Shown here: piece by piece, positions 1 to 8,429 of the stretch
Numbering within the stretch: position 1 is the first letter of the stretch
Layout of the letters: every line of letters begins with the position of its first letter
Source of the DNA: Vreelandella maris
GTDB lineage: Bacteria; Pseudomonadota; Gammaproteobacteria; Pseudomonadales; Halomonadaceae
DNA length: 64,000 nt
Reading direction: 5' to 3'
Assembly: GCF_013371085.1 (NCBI RefSeq)
Contig: NZ_JABWCV010000011.1
Coordinates: 62,001 to 126,000, forward strand
Program-made: the position numbers and the translations under genes
The notes under the pieces: generated by a model
The model's database searches: none
What the model was told of the DNA's origin: nothing
What the model saw: only the letters and a program-made list of their open reading frames with translations

Positions 1-264
1 CTGGAGACGTGGTTCGACGAGTCGAGCGAATTCCCTGAGCCACCAGAACTGGATCGAATTGCGGATCAAACCGTTACAGGCTCCATAGAAGATGCCATGA
101 AAACAGCCACAACTGCCCATGAGCGTTTGCAGGCGTTGTATAAGCATCGTGCCGCACGTTCGAGAATTGAACCCGAAGCAGAGTTCTTTGATTCGCTAGC
201 GGAAGGGCATAATTCTGAAATACGCCATATGATGGCGAGTATGGAAGAGTTGCAGGGCGTTTAA
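1..264 (+). CDS. C-terminal end of an unidentified protein (5' truncated by window edge)
   Basis: An open frame runs from the first base to a TAA stop and gives the last 87 residues of a protein whose start lies outside the window. The visible part is predicted to be helical and is rich in Glu, Ala and Met. The stretch AEGHNSEIRHM near the end, with spaced Glu and His, is reminiscent of the metal-binding helices of ferritin-like or rubrerythrin-like bundles, but the resemblance is weak and I do not assign a function. It is followed by 154 non-coding bases before the L,D-transpeptidase gene. I am fairly sure it is coding because it is stop-free and ends naturally; the family is unknown. Confidence 0.55.
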   Translation: METWFDESSEFPEPPELDRIADQTVTGSIEDAMKTATTAHERLQALYKHRAARSRIEPEAEFFDSLAEGHNSEIRHMMASMEELQGV

Positions 265-418
265 TGCGTATGTGCCACTGGCGAGTGCATCATCGCTTCG
301 GGACGACCCAAAGCGGTGCTATGACGAAATTACTAACGGCGGATGCGGGAATAAGGTATAACAGCCACCCTATGCGTTTAGTTGGTCAACCACAGGCTAC
401 TATGTTTCGAGAGCTGTT

Positions 419-1048
419 ATGTTTTTAATCAATCGCCGTCGGTTTTTAGCTATGGCGCTGAGCTTGCCAGCGGTTGCTAGCGCTGCTGTCACTGCACCTA
501 ACCAGGCTGCTCCCTCTGACCTTATCGAAACAATGCTTACGCGCGCCCATGTGCCGCGCCATAGCAATGAGCTGTGGGTACTGATTGATGATCAAGAGGC
601 TACACTCAGTGTGTTCCGTGGTAACACGCTTTTAGAGCGCTATGCACCCATATCCCTGGGGCGTGCAGGGGCGAAGACTCAGCGCGTTCGTGGCGATAAC
701 GTGACTCCTAAGGGTGAGTTTCGTATCAATCGTTTTAATTACGAAAGCCAGTGGCGTACCTTCATGGGGATTGATTTCCCAACGCCAGCCCATGCACGCA
801 TGGCGCTTGAAAAAGGGATTTATTCCCAAACCGATTATGAAGATTACTTCGACTACTACCGACGTAACGGTCATCCACCGCAAAATACTGCTCTGGGTGG
901 GGCGATTGGGATTCATGGCTTGGGTAGCGCGGACCCCGATATTCATGGTCGCTATCATTGGACCCAAGGCTGTGTAGCCGTTACCAACGCACAAATTGAT
1001 CGCTTGGCAGAATTAGTGGGTGTTGGCACCCGTGTAGTGATCCGTTAA
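419..1048 (+). CDS. L,D-transpeptidase (YkuD domain), secreted
   Basis: A 209-residue periplasmic enzyme of the YkuD family. Such enzymes make 3-3 peptidoglycan crosslinks or attach Lpp-type lipoproteins to diaminopimelate. The N-terminus has a Tat-like or strongly basic signal (Arg 6-8 followed by FLAMALSL and an Ala-rich cleavage region near residue 22). The YkuD fold occupies most of the rest, with conserved His166 in an IHG motif and the catalytic Cys185 in the sequence HWTQGCVAVTN; the usual Ser before the Cys pair is replaced by Thr-Gln. It lies just upstream of an OprI/Lpp-like lipoprotein gene, and a second L,D-transpeptidase follows on the other strand. A role in anchoring that lipoprotein is therefore likely but inferred. 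The ATG start has no strong SD; it gives a proper signal peptide. Confidence 0.9.
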   Translation: MFLINRRRFLAMALSLPAVASAAVTAPNQAAPSDLIETMLTRAHVPRHSNELWVLIDDQEATLSVFRGNTLLERYAPISLGRAGAKTQRVRGDNVTPKGEFRINRFNYESQWRTFMGIDFPTPAHARMALEKGIYSQTDYEDYFDYYRRNGHPPQNTALGGAIGIHGLGSADPDIHGRYHWTQGCVAVTNAQIDRLAELVGVGTRVVIR

Positions 1049-1090
1049 GCTAGTGACGTTGAAGGAAGTTCGAGGTTTTAAACAAGTGGC

Positions 1091-1119
1091 TATAGACAAC
1101 CGTTGTAGTCTATTATAAA
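1091..1119 (+). promoter_or_regulatory. Candidate promoter for the OprI/Lpp-like gene
   Basis: A TATAAA hexamer at 1114-1119 is preceded by TATAGA at 1091-1096 (17-base spacer) or TAGACA at 1093-1098 (15-base spacer). The segment 1093-1112 is itself a near-palindrome. It would leave a leader of about 150 bases before the lipoprotein gene. This rests on hexamer matches only. Confidence 0.3.
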
Positions 1120-1127
1120 ACAGCGTT

Positions 1128-1155
1128 TGACTTGCGAGCATCGCAAAACAAGTCA
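1128..1155 (+). repeat. Inverted repeat / leader hairpin upstream of the OprI-like gene
   Basis: A perfect 7-base inverted repeat (TGACTTG at 1128-1134, CAAGTCA at 1149-1155) encloses a second short stem (CGA/TCG around GCA), giving a hairpin with a small A-rich bulge. There is no T-run after it, so it does not look like a simple terminator. If the promoter at 1091-1119 is right, it lies at the start of the lipoprotein mRNA leader, where a stem could protect the message. Confidence 0.45.
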
Positions 1156-1273
1156 CTGTAAAGAACCTGCACCGCAGGTAGACAAATTTAAGCTAAGTAC
1201 GTCAGAAAAGTGCGTAGCCTTATTTTTGTCATACCCTTAATGTAGTACCCAAGGACGACTCAAGGAGAACATT

Positions 1274-1537
1274 ATGACTTTGAAAACTACTCTGAAGATG
1301 ACTGCTGCTGCCGCTTCTCTGGCAATTCTTGCTGGTTGTGCTTCTACCAGCGCGCTGGAAGAAGTTCGCATGACTGCAGAATCTGCACAGGCTGACGCTG
1401 CAGAAGCACGTAGCATGGCTTCACAAGCTATGAACACTGCAAACCAAGCCCAGCGCGATGCGCAGGCTGCTCTGCAGATGTCTGAGCAGAACCGTGAAGA
1501 AATGAACCGCATGTTCCAGCGTTCCATGCAGAAGTAA
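1274..1537 (+). CDS. oprI: Outer-membrane alanine-zipper lipoprotein (Lpp/OprI family)
   Basis: An 87-residue lipoprotein. Residues 1-21 form a signal peptide ending in the lipobox LAGC, with Cys22 as the lipidated residue. The mature part is a heptad-patterned, Ala-rich helix (trimeric alanine zipper) ending in ...RSMQK. The C-terminal lysine is the residue through which Lpp-type proteins are joined to peptidoglycan diaminopimelate by L,D-transpeptidases. The length and arrangement are typical of Pseudomonas OprI (83 aa) and E. coli Lpp (78 aa). A good SD (AAGGAG) lies 6-7 bases before the ATG, and a strong terminator follows. Two L,D-transpeptidase genes flank it, which fits a lipoprotein-anchoring cassette. 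Confidence 0.92.
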   Translation: MTLKTTLKMTAAAASLAILAGCASTSALEEVRMTAESAQADAAEARSMASQAMNTANQAQRDAQAALQMSEQNREEMNRMFQRSMQK

Positions 1538-1643
1538 TTCTGCTTGGAGCTGCTGGGGAGCCACTAGGCTCTTTCAGCGGTTGCTGTATGCAAGTCGTAG
1601 TTGGTAAAGATGTTAGGTAAGCAGTTTTTGCCGCTAGCTACGC

Positions 1644-1671
1644 AAAAAACCCCGCCTCGGCGGGGTTTTTT
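1644..1671 (+). terminator. Bidirectional intrinsic terminator
   Basis: A CCCCGCC/GGCGGGG stem with a 2-base centre, preceded by six A and followed by six T, so it can end transcription in both directions. It serves the OprI-like gene on the plus strand and the L,D-transpeptidase gene (stop at 1692) on the minus strand. Confidence 0.9.
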
Positions 1672-1691
1672 GTTACTGCAGTATCAGCATA

Positions 1692-2858
1692 TTAAGTTTC
1701 TTCTTCGCCACTAGTTGTAGCGCTGAGCTCAACTTCGTTAATCAGCTCAACAGGTTCTGGCTCAGGCTCCGGTGCCGGCGCTTGTGGGCCATGCAGGGCA
1801 ATAAAGCGGCCATCGGGGGCTTCAACGGCCCGCTGTATCTGTTCGGCATCTATTTCGATGTCGTTGTCAGTCAGCTCAGTAACGCGCTCTACGGCATTTA
1901 GCAGAGGCTCAAAGCCTTCCACGTTCTCTTCCAACTGCGGAAACGACTGTACAAACAGCGTGCCGTCGGAAGCCCAGCCTGCTTTAAATGGCGCATCCAT
2001 TAAATTAACCTGTGTACCGCTCGGTAAGCGCTCGTAAAGCGATTTGATATCCTCAGGGTACATACGGATGCAGCCGCGGCTAACGCGCATACCGACGCCG
2101 TCAGGGCGGTTGGTGCCGTGTATTAGATAGCTCGGCATGGCGAGTAGAATTGCATGCTCGCCCAGTGGATTGTCAGGACCTGGTGGCACCACGGAAGGCG
2201 CTGGTTCACCACGTTCAGCTGCTTCACGACGCATGGAGGAGGGGGGCGCCCAGGCAGGGTCTTTAACTTTAACGGTGGTGCGGGTAATGCCCACTGGCGT
2301 TGCGAACTCTTCACGCCCTACGCTGACCGGGTACGTTTCAACGATGCCGGGCTTGTCAGCAGGGTAGTAGTAGAGACGTAGCTCTGAAAGGTTAACCACC
2401 ACCCCTTCGCGTGGGGCAGGCGGCAAAATGTACTGAGCGGGGATCACTACCTCGGTACCCACGCCAGGCACCCATAAGCTGACATCTGGGTTGGCCATGC
2501 GAATTTCTTCATAGCCAATGTTATGGCGACGGGCGATATCAATTAGCGTCTGCTTGGGGTCTTCGACCACAACCGTGTAGCTCTCACCAATAATGTCACC
2601 GCTTTCGGGTAGGCGGAAGTGACCACGAGGCAGTTCATCTTGGTCAGCAACCTGAGCGGCGCTGTCGACAGCGTCTATGCTGATTTCCTGTTGCTGCTCT
2701 TGGTTTTGCTCCTGCTCCTGCTCTTGAGCTAGCTCTTGGGGTTGGCTGTCGGCCTGCTCAGCAGCTGATTGCGCAAAAGCAGGGCTCGCCAAGCTCGCGG
2801 CTAATAGCACTGCCAAGCTGGTGGGGCCCCAGAGGGTAAAAGTGTCGCGAATGTTCAT
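1692..2858 (-). CDS. LysM-containing L,D-transpeptidase (ErfK/YbiS/YcfS/YnhG family)
   Basis: A periplasmic enzyme of 388 residues. The order is: signal peptide (cleavage after SPAFA), a Gln/Glu-rich low-complexity linker around residues 35-60, a LysM-like peptidoglycan-binding segment around 91-141, and a YkuD catalytic domain from about 150 to 285. The domain carries His247 (IHGTN) and nucleophile Cys263 (SRGCIRM). A further C-terminal region of about 100 acidic residues ends in a Pro-Glu repeat tail. This is the architecture of the E. coli enzymes that attach Lpp to peptidoglycan. An AGGA SD lies 6 bases before the ATG at 2858; a second ATG two codons upstream (2864) sits directly against the SD and is less likely. 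It is convergent with the OprI-like gene and shares its terminator. Confidence 0.9.
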   Translation of the reverse strand: MNIRDTFTLWGPTSLAVLLAASLASPAFAQSAAEQADSQPQELAQEQEQEQNQEQQQEISIDAVDSAAQVADQDELPRGHFRLPESGDIIGESYTVVVEDPKQTLIDIARRHNIGYEEIRMANPDVSLWVPGVGTEVVIPAQYILPPAPREGVVVNLSELRLYYYPADKPGIVETYPVSVGREEFATPVGITRTTVKVKDPAWAPPSSMRREAAERGEPAPSVVPPGPDNPLGEHAILLAMPSYLIHGTNRPDGVGMRVSRGCIRMYPEDIKSLYERLPSGTQVNLMDAPFKAGWASDGTLFVQSFPQLEENVEGFEPLLNAVERVTELTDNDIEIDAEQIQRAVEAPDGRFIALHGPQAPAPEPEPEPVELINEVELSATTSGEEET

Positions 2859-2968
2859 GATCATTCCTAATATGTTAATTCACTGCTGATGCGCGTCGTT
2901 GGGCCACTGATGCTAATCCACGAGGTGGGTTAACTAGGGCATGGCTACTGTCAAGTTTGCCCCAAGCG

Positions 2969-5900
2969 TCACGCCGCCGCTACTTTTTGATTAAGCGTAC
3001 TAAGTAGGTTTTCAAGCTGTTGAAAGCGTTTGTCGACGCTTTCCATTGGCAATTCAAATCTTAATGTGTCCGAACCGTCCAAACGGTAGTGCTTCGGAGA
3101 GGTCTGAATGAGCGTCACCAGGGTCAGAGGATCTACTTGAGTTGAACCATCAAACAGTACACGTCCGCGGCTCTCGCCCGCTTCAATCTTGCTGATACCT
3201 AGCTGTTCTGCACGATGGCGAAGCTTGGTCTGACGGATAAGATTCTTAAGGGGTGCAGGCAGTAAACCGAAACGGTCAATAAGCTCAACCTGTAGCTCTC
3301 GGAGCTCGCCATCGCTCTGAGTGTTGGCAATTCGCTTATATATCACCAGACGTTGCTGCACATCATGAATATAGTCATTGGGGATCAATGCAGGCAGGTT
3401 AAGGCTAATTTCCACGCCGGTATTGAAGGGCGCATCAATATTGGGTGTTTTACCCGCACGAATGGCCTTCACTGCCCGGTCAAGCATCTCCATATAAAGT
3501 GTATAGCCAATGGTCTCCATCTGGCCACTCTGTTCATCACCCAGTAGTTCGCCCGCCCCACGTATTTCCATGTCGTGGCTGGCCAGGGTGAAGCCAGCAC
3601 CTAGATCGTCCGAAGCGCTAATGGCTTCCAGGCGTTTGATGGCATCACGGGTCATCGCTTTAGGGGGCGGTGTCAGCAGGTAAGCATAAGCCTGATGGTG
3701 GCTACGGCCAACTCGGCCCCGCAACTGGTGAAGCTGTGCCAAGCCAAACTTATCGGCGCGCTCGATAATAATGGTATTGGCGCTAGGCACATCAATACCG
3801 GTTTCAATAATGGTCGAGCATACAAGCACGTTAAAACGGCGATGATAGAAATCCGACATGATGCGTTCGAGGCTGCGCTCAGGCAGTTGGCCGTGGGCAA
3901 CCGCCACCCGCGCTTCAGGAATCAGTTCACGGATTTTTTCGGCACTGTTCTCAATGGTTTTGACTTCATTATGTAGTACGTAGACCTGACCACCGCGCAG
4001 TATCTCACGCAGCAGAGCTTCTTTAATGATGCTGGCATCGTGCTGCTGAACAAAGGTTTTGACCGACAGGCGGCGAGCGGGCGGGGTGGCGATAATCGAC
4101 AAATCGCGGATGCCGCTCATGGCCATATTTAGCGTGCGCGGAATAGGCGTCGCGGTCAGGGTCAAAATATCGACTTCTGCGCGCAGCGTTTTGAGCTTCT
4201 CTTTTTGTGCTACCCCAAAGCGGTGCTCCTCATCGATGATGAGGAGTCCCATTTTGGGTAGCTCAACGCTTTTAGAGAGCAGTTTATGGGTGCCAATCAC
4301 GATATCGGTTTGGCCGCTTTTCACACTCTCTAATGTTTGGGTAACCTCTTTGCCGCTGGTAAAGCGCGATATCAAGCCGATATTAACGGCGGTGTCGGCA
4401 AAACGGTCGCGGAAATTTTCAAAGTGTTGACGCGCCAGTAGCGTGGTAGGCACCAGGACCACAACTTGGCGACCTGATTGCACGGCGATAAACGCCGCGC
4501 GCATGGCCACTTCGGTTTTGCCGAAGCCTACGTCACCACATACCACGCGATCCATGGGCTGCGGTGACGTCATGTCGCTGATCACCGCTTCAATGGCTGC
4601 GTGCTGGTCGGGAGTCTCCTCGAATGGAAAGTTGCTCGCAAAGCGAACATACTCATCGCCTGGCGCTTCGTAGACCACGCCCTGTTGAGCTTCCCTGCGA
4701 GCGTAAACATCCAAAAGTTCCGCGGCGGTATCACGAATCTTCTCGGCGGCTTTGCGGCGGGCTTTTTCCCACTGATCGGAACCCAGCTTATGTAGTGGTG
4801 CTAATTCGTCACCGGCACCGCTGTAGCGGGAGATCATATGCAGGCTGTCGACCGGCACATAAAGTTTGGCGCCATCGGCGTAGGAAAGCGCCAAAAACTC
4901 ATTTGCCTGCCCACCGGCCTCCAATGTTTCCAGCCCCATGTAGCGGCCAACGCCATGCGCCTGGTGAACCACCGGCGCGCCTTCGTGTAGTTCTGACAGA
5001 TGGCGGACCGCAAGCTCGTTATCATCGGTAGCTTTTTCACGCCGCCTGCTCTGTCGTACCACATCGCCAAATAGCTCTGTCTCGCTGATCACTGCAACGC
5101 TTGGGTTGTTCAGCCACAGGCCGCTGTCCACCAAACCTTCGGTAATGGCGTAGGTGTAATCGCTGGCGAGAAAGTCGTGAAAGCTGTCGGTATGCGGGAG
5201 CGAGAGCTTAAGCGGCGCTAATATCTCTTCCAGCGCTTCGCGGCGGCCCCGTGATTCCGCTACAAACAGCACTCGGGTGTCGGCATGAGACTTCAAAAAC
5301 GCCGTAAGCTCGCCAAGTGGCTGCTTGGCGCGGGCATTAATCGACAGCGTAGGCAATGGTGCTGCTTCAGGCAGATGCGCATGGCGCTGCTCGCTGTCTT
5401 CAGTGAGTTCAATGCGCGGTTGTGCTTTTATAGCCGAAAAAACATCACTAACTGGGAAAAACGCCCGGTGAGGTGGCAGCAGTGGCCGTGTAGGGTCAAC
5501 ACCCAGGTTAACGTAGCGTGCATCAATAGACTGCCAGTGCTGTTCGGCCGCATGAAGCACACCCGGCAGTAGGGCGACCCGGGTGTCGTCGGTTAGGTGC
5601 TCAAACAGCGAAGCGGTCTGCTCAAAAAACAGCGGCAGATAGTGCTCAAGCCCCGGTGAAGGAATGCCCTTTAATGCGTCGTTATAAAGGGGACACTGGC
5701 GCGGGTCGACATCAAAGAGGGTTTCAAATTGCTCACGAAAACAGGCGATGGCACTTCGGCTCAACGAGTACTCGTGGGCGGGTAGCAACTCTAGCGATTC
5801 AAGTTTATCGGTTGAGCGCTGGCTGCCGGGGTCGAAGTGACGCAGTGTGTCGATCTCATCGTCAAACAGGTCGATGCGAATCGGTTCGTCCATGCCCATC

Positions 5901-6418
5901 GCAAACAGGTCGATCAACGCGCCACGCATGGCGTATTCGCCGGGTTCATACACCGTTTCCACGGCGCGATAACCCGCCCGCGAAAGCGATTCCCGGAACG
6001 CTTCGCGATTCAAGCGCTCACCGGTTTTGAGCGTCATTACCCGCCCGGCGATGTACTCAACCGGCGGTAAGCGCTGCATCAGCGTATTGATTGGCACCAA
6101 TACGATGCCACGAACGCCATCCTGAAGCTGGCGCAGGGTGCGCAGCCTCGCTGAGACAATGTCCTGGTGGGGCGAAAAGCTATCGTAGGGCAGCGTTTCC
6201 CAATCGGGGAAAGGCAGTACGGGTACATCGCTATAAAAGTTAAGATCTTGTTCCAGGCGCTGCGCACTAGCCGTATTGGGGGTAATTACCAATAGTGGGG
6301 CGTGCTTGGCTACGCGTGAAAGAGCCAGAGCAGTCGCGCTGCCCGGTGGCGATGACCAGTAGAGCGTATCGCGAGTCCCTTGGGGCTGGGGCGGTTCGAG
6401 CAGAGAGAAAGTCGGCAT
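2969..6418 (-). CDS. mfd: Transcription-repair coupling factor Mfd
   Basis: A DNA translocase of 1149 residues that pushes stalled RNA polymerase off DNA and recruits UvrA. It has the family order: UvrB-like N-terminal domains, an RNA polymerase interaction (CarD-like) domain around 480-550, RecG-type helicase domains with Walker A GDVGFGKTE near residue 630, a DEEH box near 728 and the TATPIPRT motif, then a TRCF C-terminal domain. Length matches E. coli Mfd (1148). The open frame extends 17 codons further upstream to a GTG, but the ATG at 6418 gives the family N-terminus (MPTFSLLEPP); neither start has a strong SD. It is divergent from gap, the same arrangement as in Pseudomonas (mfd beside gap and nqr). 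Confidence 0.96.
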   Translation of the reverse strand: MPTFSLLEPPQPQGTRDTLYWSSPPGSATALALSRVAKHAPLLVITPNTASAQRLEQDLNFYSDVPVLPFPDWETLPYDSFSPHQDIVSARLRTLRQLQDGVRGIVLVPINTLMQRLPPVEYIAGRVMTLKTGERLNREAFRESLSRAGYRAVETVYEPGEYAMRGALIDLFAMGMDEPIRIDLFDDEIDTLRHFDPGSQRSTDKLESLELLPAHEYSLSRSAIACFREQFETLFDVDPRQCPLYNDALKGIPSPGLEHYLPLFFEQTASLFEHLTDDTRVALLPGVLHAAEQHWQSIDARYVNLGVDPTRPLLPPHRAFFPVSDVFSAIKAQPRIELTEDSEQRHAHLPEAAPLPTLSINARAKQPLGELTAFLKSHADTRVLFVAESRGRREALEEILAPLKLSLPHTDSFHDFLASDYTYAITEGLVDSGLWLNNPSVAVISETELFGDVVRQSRRREKATDDNELAVRHLSELHEGAPVVHQAHGVGRYMGLETLEAGGQANEFLALSYADGAKLYVPVDSLHMISRYSGAGDELAPLHKLGSDQWEKARRKAAEKIRDTAAELLDVYARREAQQGVVYEAPGDEYVRFASNFPFEETPDQHAAIEAVISDMTSPQPMDRVVCGDVGFGKTEVAMRAAFIAVQSGRQVVVLVPTTLLARQHFENFRDRFADTAVNIGLISRFTSGKEVTQTLESVKSGQTDIVIGTHKLLSKSVELPKMGLLIIDEEHRFGVAQKEKLKTLRAEVDILTLTATPIPRTLNMAMSGIRDLSIIATPPARRLSVKTFVQQHDASIIKEALLREILRGGQVYVLHNEVKTIENSAEKIRELIPEARVAVAHGQLPERSLERIMSDFYHRRFNVLVCSTIIETGIDVPSANTIIIERADKFGLAQLHQLRGRVGRSHHQAYAYLLTPPPKAMTRDAIKRLEAISASDDLGAGFTLASHDMEIRGAGELLGDEQSGQMETIGYTLYMEMLDRAVKAIRAGKTPNIDAPFNTGVEISLNLPALIPNDYIHDVQQRLVIYKRIANTQSDGELRELQVELIDRFGLLPAPLKNLIRQTKLRHRAEQLGISKIEAGESRGRVLFDGSTQVDPLTLVTLIQTSPKHYRLDGSDTLRFELPMESVDKRFQQLENLLSTLNQKVAAA

Positions 6419-6652
6419 AAGCAAGATATCGTTTTGCGCTGAAACGGAAAACAGATCATACACGATCACCCGTTTCAGTTAGAGTGCCGCGGCTTAAGGT
6501 AGCGGGTTAATCTGTTGTGAAAGTGGTTTTGTAGTGAGATTGGCATTTCTGTAATACCCCTACATGTTGTGCGACTATCCTTTCATTGCGACGACTGCGC
6601 TTGCCCCGGATAATGTGTCTGAAATATTGTCCATTACCTGATGAGGCCGCAC

Positions 6653-8107
6653 GTGAGTCAGCAAGCGCTCGAAAACGTTTTTCAAGAATGGCAAGGCAAC
6701 GAAGCCTTGGCGGAGCAGATGATCCCATTGGTAGGGCAGCTCTATCGTCAGAATAATGTTGTTGCCACCATGTTCGGACGCTCGCTCATCAAACGGTCAG
6801 TCATCCGTATTCTCAAAGACCACCGCTTTGTACGCAAACTGGAGGGAACCGAACTCTCCGTTGAAGATACCTATCCGATTCTTAAAGGCATGGTAGAGTT
6901 GAATCTTGGCCCTGCGCATGTCGATGTGGGCAAGTTGGGGGTAATGTTTAAGCGCCAGGGCGGGGGCGATGTTGAAGCCTTTCTGCGCAAAGAGCTGCAA
7001 GAAATTATTGATGGTTATCAGCCAGGCGCTAGCACCGGTGAGCCACAAGATGTGGTGCTTTATGGTTTTGGCCGTATTGGCCGGTTATTGGCTCGGGTGA
7101 TGGTTGAAAAAGCCGGTGGTGGCAACCTGCTACGCCTGCGCGCTATTGTTGTACGTGGCCGTGGCGATGTGGCAAAGGACCTTGAAAAGCGCGCCAGTCT
7201 GCTGCGACGCGATTCCGTACACGGCCCCTTTGACGGCACCATCATGGTCGATGCAGAAGCGCGCACGCTAACCGTCAATGGCAATGTCATTCAGGTAATC
7301 TATGCCGATTCACCGAGTGAAATCGACTACACCACCTACGATATCAACAACGCCGTTATCGTTGATAATACTGGAATTTGGCGTGACGAAGAGGGTCTGG
7401 GCCAGCACCTGAAGTGTAAAGGGGCTGCCAAAGCGCTGCTGACCGCGCCGGGTAAAGGCGATATCAAAAATATCGTTTATGGTATTAATCACGAATCGAT
7501 TGGCGACGATGATCTTATTGTTTCTGCCGCGTCGTGCACCACTAACGCGATCGTGCCGGTGTTGAAGGTGCTTAACGATGAGTATGGTGTGGTCAACGGT
7601 CACGTTGAGACCGTGCATGCTTACACTAATGACCAAAACCTGATCGATAACTACCACAAAGGCGATCGTCGTGGCCGCAGTGCGGCGTTGAACATGGTAT
7701 TAACCGAGACGGGCGCGGCTAAAGCTGTCTCTAAAGCACTGCCAGAGCTTGAGGGTAAGCTGACTGGTAACGCGATTCGCGTACCCATCCCGAATGTCTC
7801 CATGGCCATTCTTAACCTGACACTGGACAAAACGACTGATGCGGCTGCGCTAAACGATTACTTGCGCCGCATGTCAATTGATTCTGCTTACCAAAAGCAA
7901 ATTGACTTCGTTGACTCGGCAGAAGTGGTCTCGTCGGACTTTGTAGGCAATCGTCATGCTGGCATTGTTGACGCCAAAGCGACTATCGCCAACGGTCATC
8001 ATGCGGTTGTCTATATGTGGTACGACAACGAATTTGGTTATAGCTGCCAAGTCGTGCGTATTTTACAACAGATGTCTAATGTGCGGTTTTTAAAGTTGCC
8101 GCGCTAA
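6653..8107 (+). CDS. gap: Glyceraldehyde-3-phosphate dehydrogenase, long form with N-terminal extension
   Basis: Interconverts glyceraldehyde-3-phosphate and 1,3-bisphosphoglycerate with NAD(P). The protein has 484 residues, about 150 more than classical GapA. The extra part is an N-terminal helical domain (roughly 1-120) placed before the Rossmann motif LYGFGRIGR. The catalytic Cys295 lies in SAASCTTNAI and the C-terminus has the conserved WYDNEFGYS. This long type corresponds to the Pseudomonas PA3001 class found between mfd and nqr. I chose the GTG at 6653 because GAGG lies 6 bases before it; the in-frame ATG at 6641 has no SD. Divergent from mfd, and closed by a strong terminator. The role of the extension is not evident from the sequence. 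Confidence 0.94.
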   Translation: MSQQALENVFQEWQGNEALAEQMIPLVGQLYRQNNVVATMFGRSLIKRSVIRILKDHRFVRKLEGTELSVEDTYPILKGMVELNLGPAHVDVGKLGVMFKRQGGGDVEAFLRKELQEIIDGYQPGASTGEPQDVVLYGFGRIGRLLARVMVEKAGGGNLLRLRAIVVRGRGDVAKDLEKRASLLRRDSVHGPFDGTIMVDAEARTLTVNGNVIQVIYADSPSEIDYTTYDINNAVIVDNTGIWRDEEGLGQHLKCKGAAKALLTAPGKGDIKNIVYGINHESIGDDDLIVSAASCTTNAIVPVLKVLNDEYGVVNGHVETVHAYTNDQNLIDNYHKGDRRGRSAALNMVLTETGAAKAVSKALPELEGKLTGNAIRVPIPNVSMAILNLTLDKTTDAAALNDYLRRMSIDSAYQKQIDFVDSAEVVSSDFVGNRHAGIVDAKATIANGHHAVVYMWYDNEFGYSCQVVRILQQMSNVRFLKLPR

Positions 8108-8175
8108 TAAATAGCTAAATAATAATATTGCTAAATTAGCTTCTCCGCGGGGCTATCAGGCGAAATAATGATGCA

Positions 8176-8201
8176 GCGCCACCTTCGGGTGGCGTTTTTT
8201 T
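8176..8201 (+). terminator. Intrinsic terminator after gap
   Basis: A CGCCACC/GGTGGCG stem closed by a TTCG tetraloop and followed by seven T. It separates gap from the nqr operon. Confidence 0.92.
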
Positions 8202-8258
8202 GTCTCTATGCCTTCCTTTTGTCAATGTATATAGCACTTTTGGAGATCATCAGGGATG

Positions 8259-8287
8259 TGGTCATTGGACGCGCTTATCTTTATAAT
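8259..8287 (+). promoter_or_regulatory. Candidate promoter of the nqr operon
   Basis: A consensus -10 TATAAT (8282-8287) has TGGTCA (4 of 6 matches to TTGACA) 17 bases upstream at 8259-8264. It is the only good hexamer pair between the gap terminator and nqrA and would give a leader of about 135 bases. Confidence 0.55.
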
Positions 8288-8341
8288 ACGATGGATTTTT
8301 CGGGGTGGTTCAAGTGCTGCTTGGGCCGGACTGGTAACAAT

Positions 8342-8385
8342 CTGAGCAGAAAATAACAATTCGCTGAGCAGAAAATAAGCATTCG
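8342..8385 (+). repeat. 22-bp tandem duplication in the nqr leader
   Basis: Two adjacent 22-base copies (8342-8363 and 8364-8385) share the 15-base core CTGAGCAGAAAATAA and differ at two positions. They lie between the candidate promoter and the nqrA start, so they would be transcribed in the 5' leader. The origin looks like a recent tandem duplication; no function is evident. Confidence 0.8.
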
Positions 8386-8429
8386 AACCCCATACCTTCG
8401 TATATCCGATCCAACAACTGGGCGAGACT

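Noticed and set aside
1127..1132. TTGACT as a -35 box for the OprI-like gene
   Set aside because: No -10 hexamer at 16-18 bases downstream; the bases are better explained as one arm of the inverted repeat.
4624..5031. 135-codon plus-strand ORF inside mfd
   Set aside because: Antisense shadow of a conserved coding region; no SD, and the mfd frame carries clear family motifs.
6653..8107. gap read as a fusion of two genes because of its length
   Set aside because: The N-terminal extension is in frame without a junction and matches the known long-form GAPDH at the same locus in Pseudomonas.
8168..8356. 62-codon plus-strand ORF over the gap terminator and nqr promoter
   Set aside because: It spans the terminator and the best promoter and lacks an SD or domain; chance open frame.
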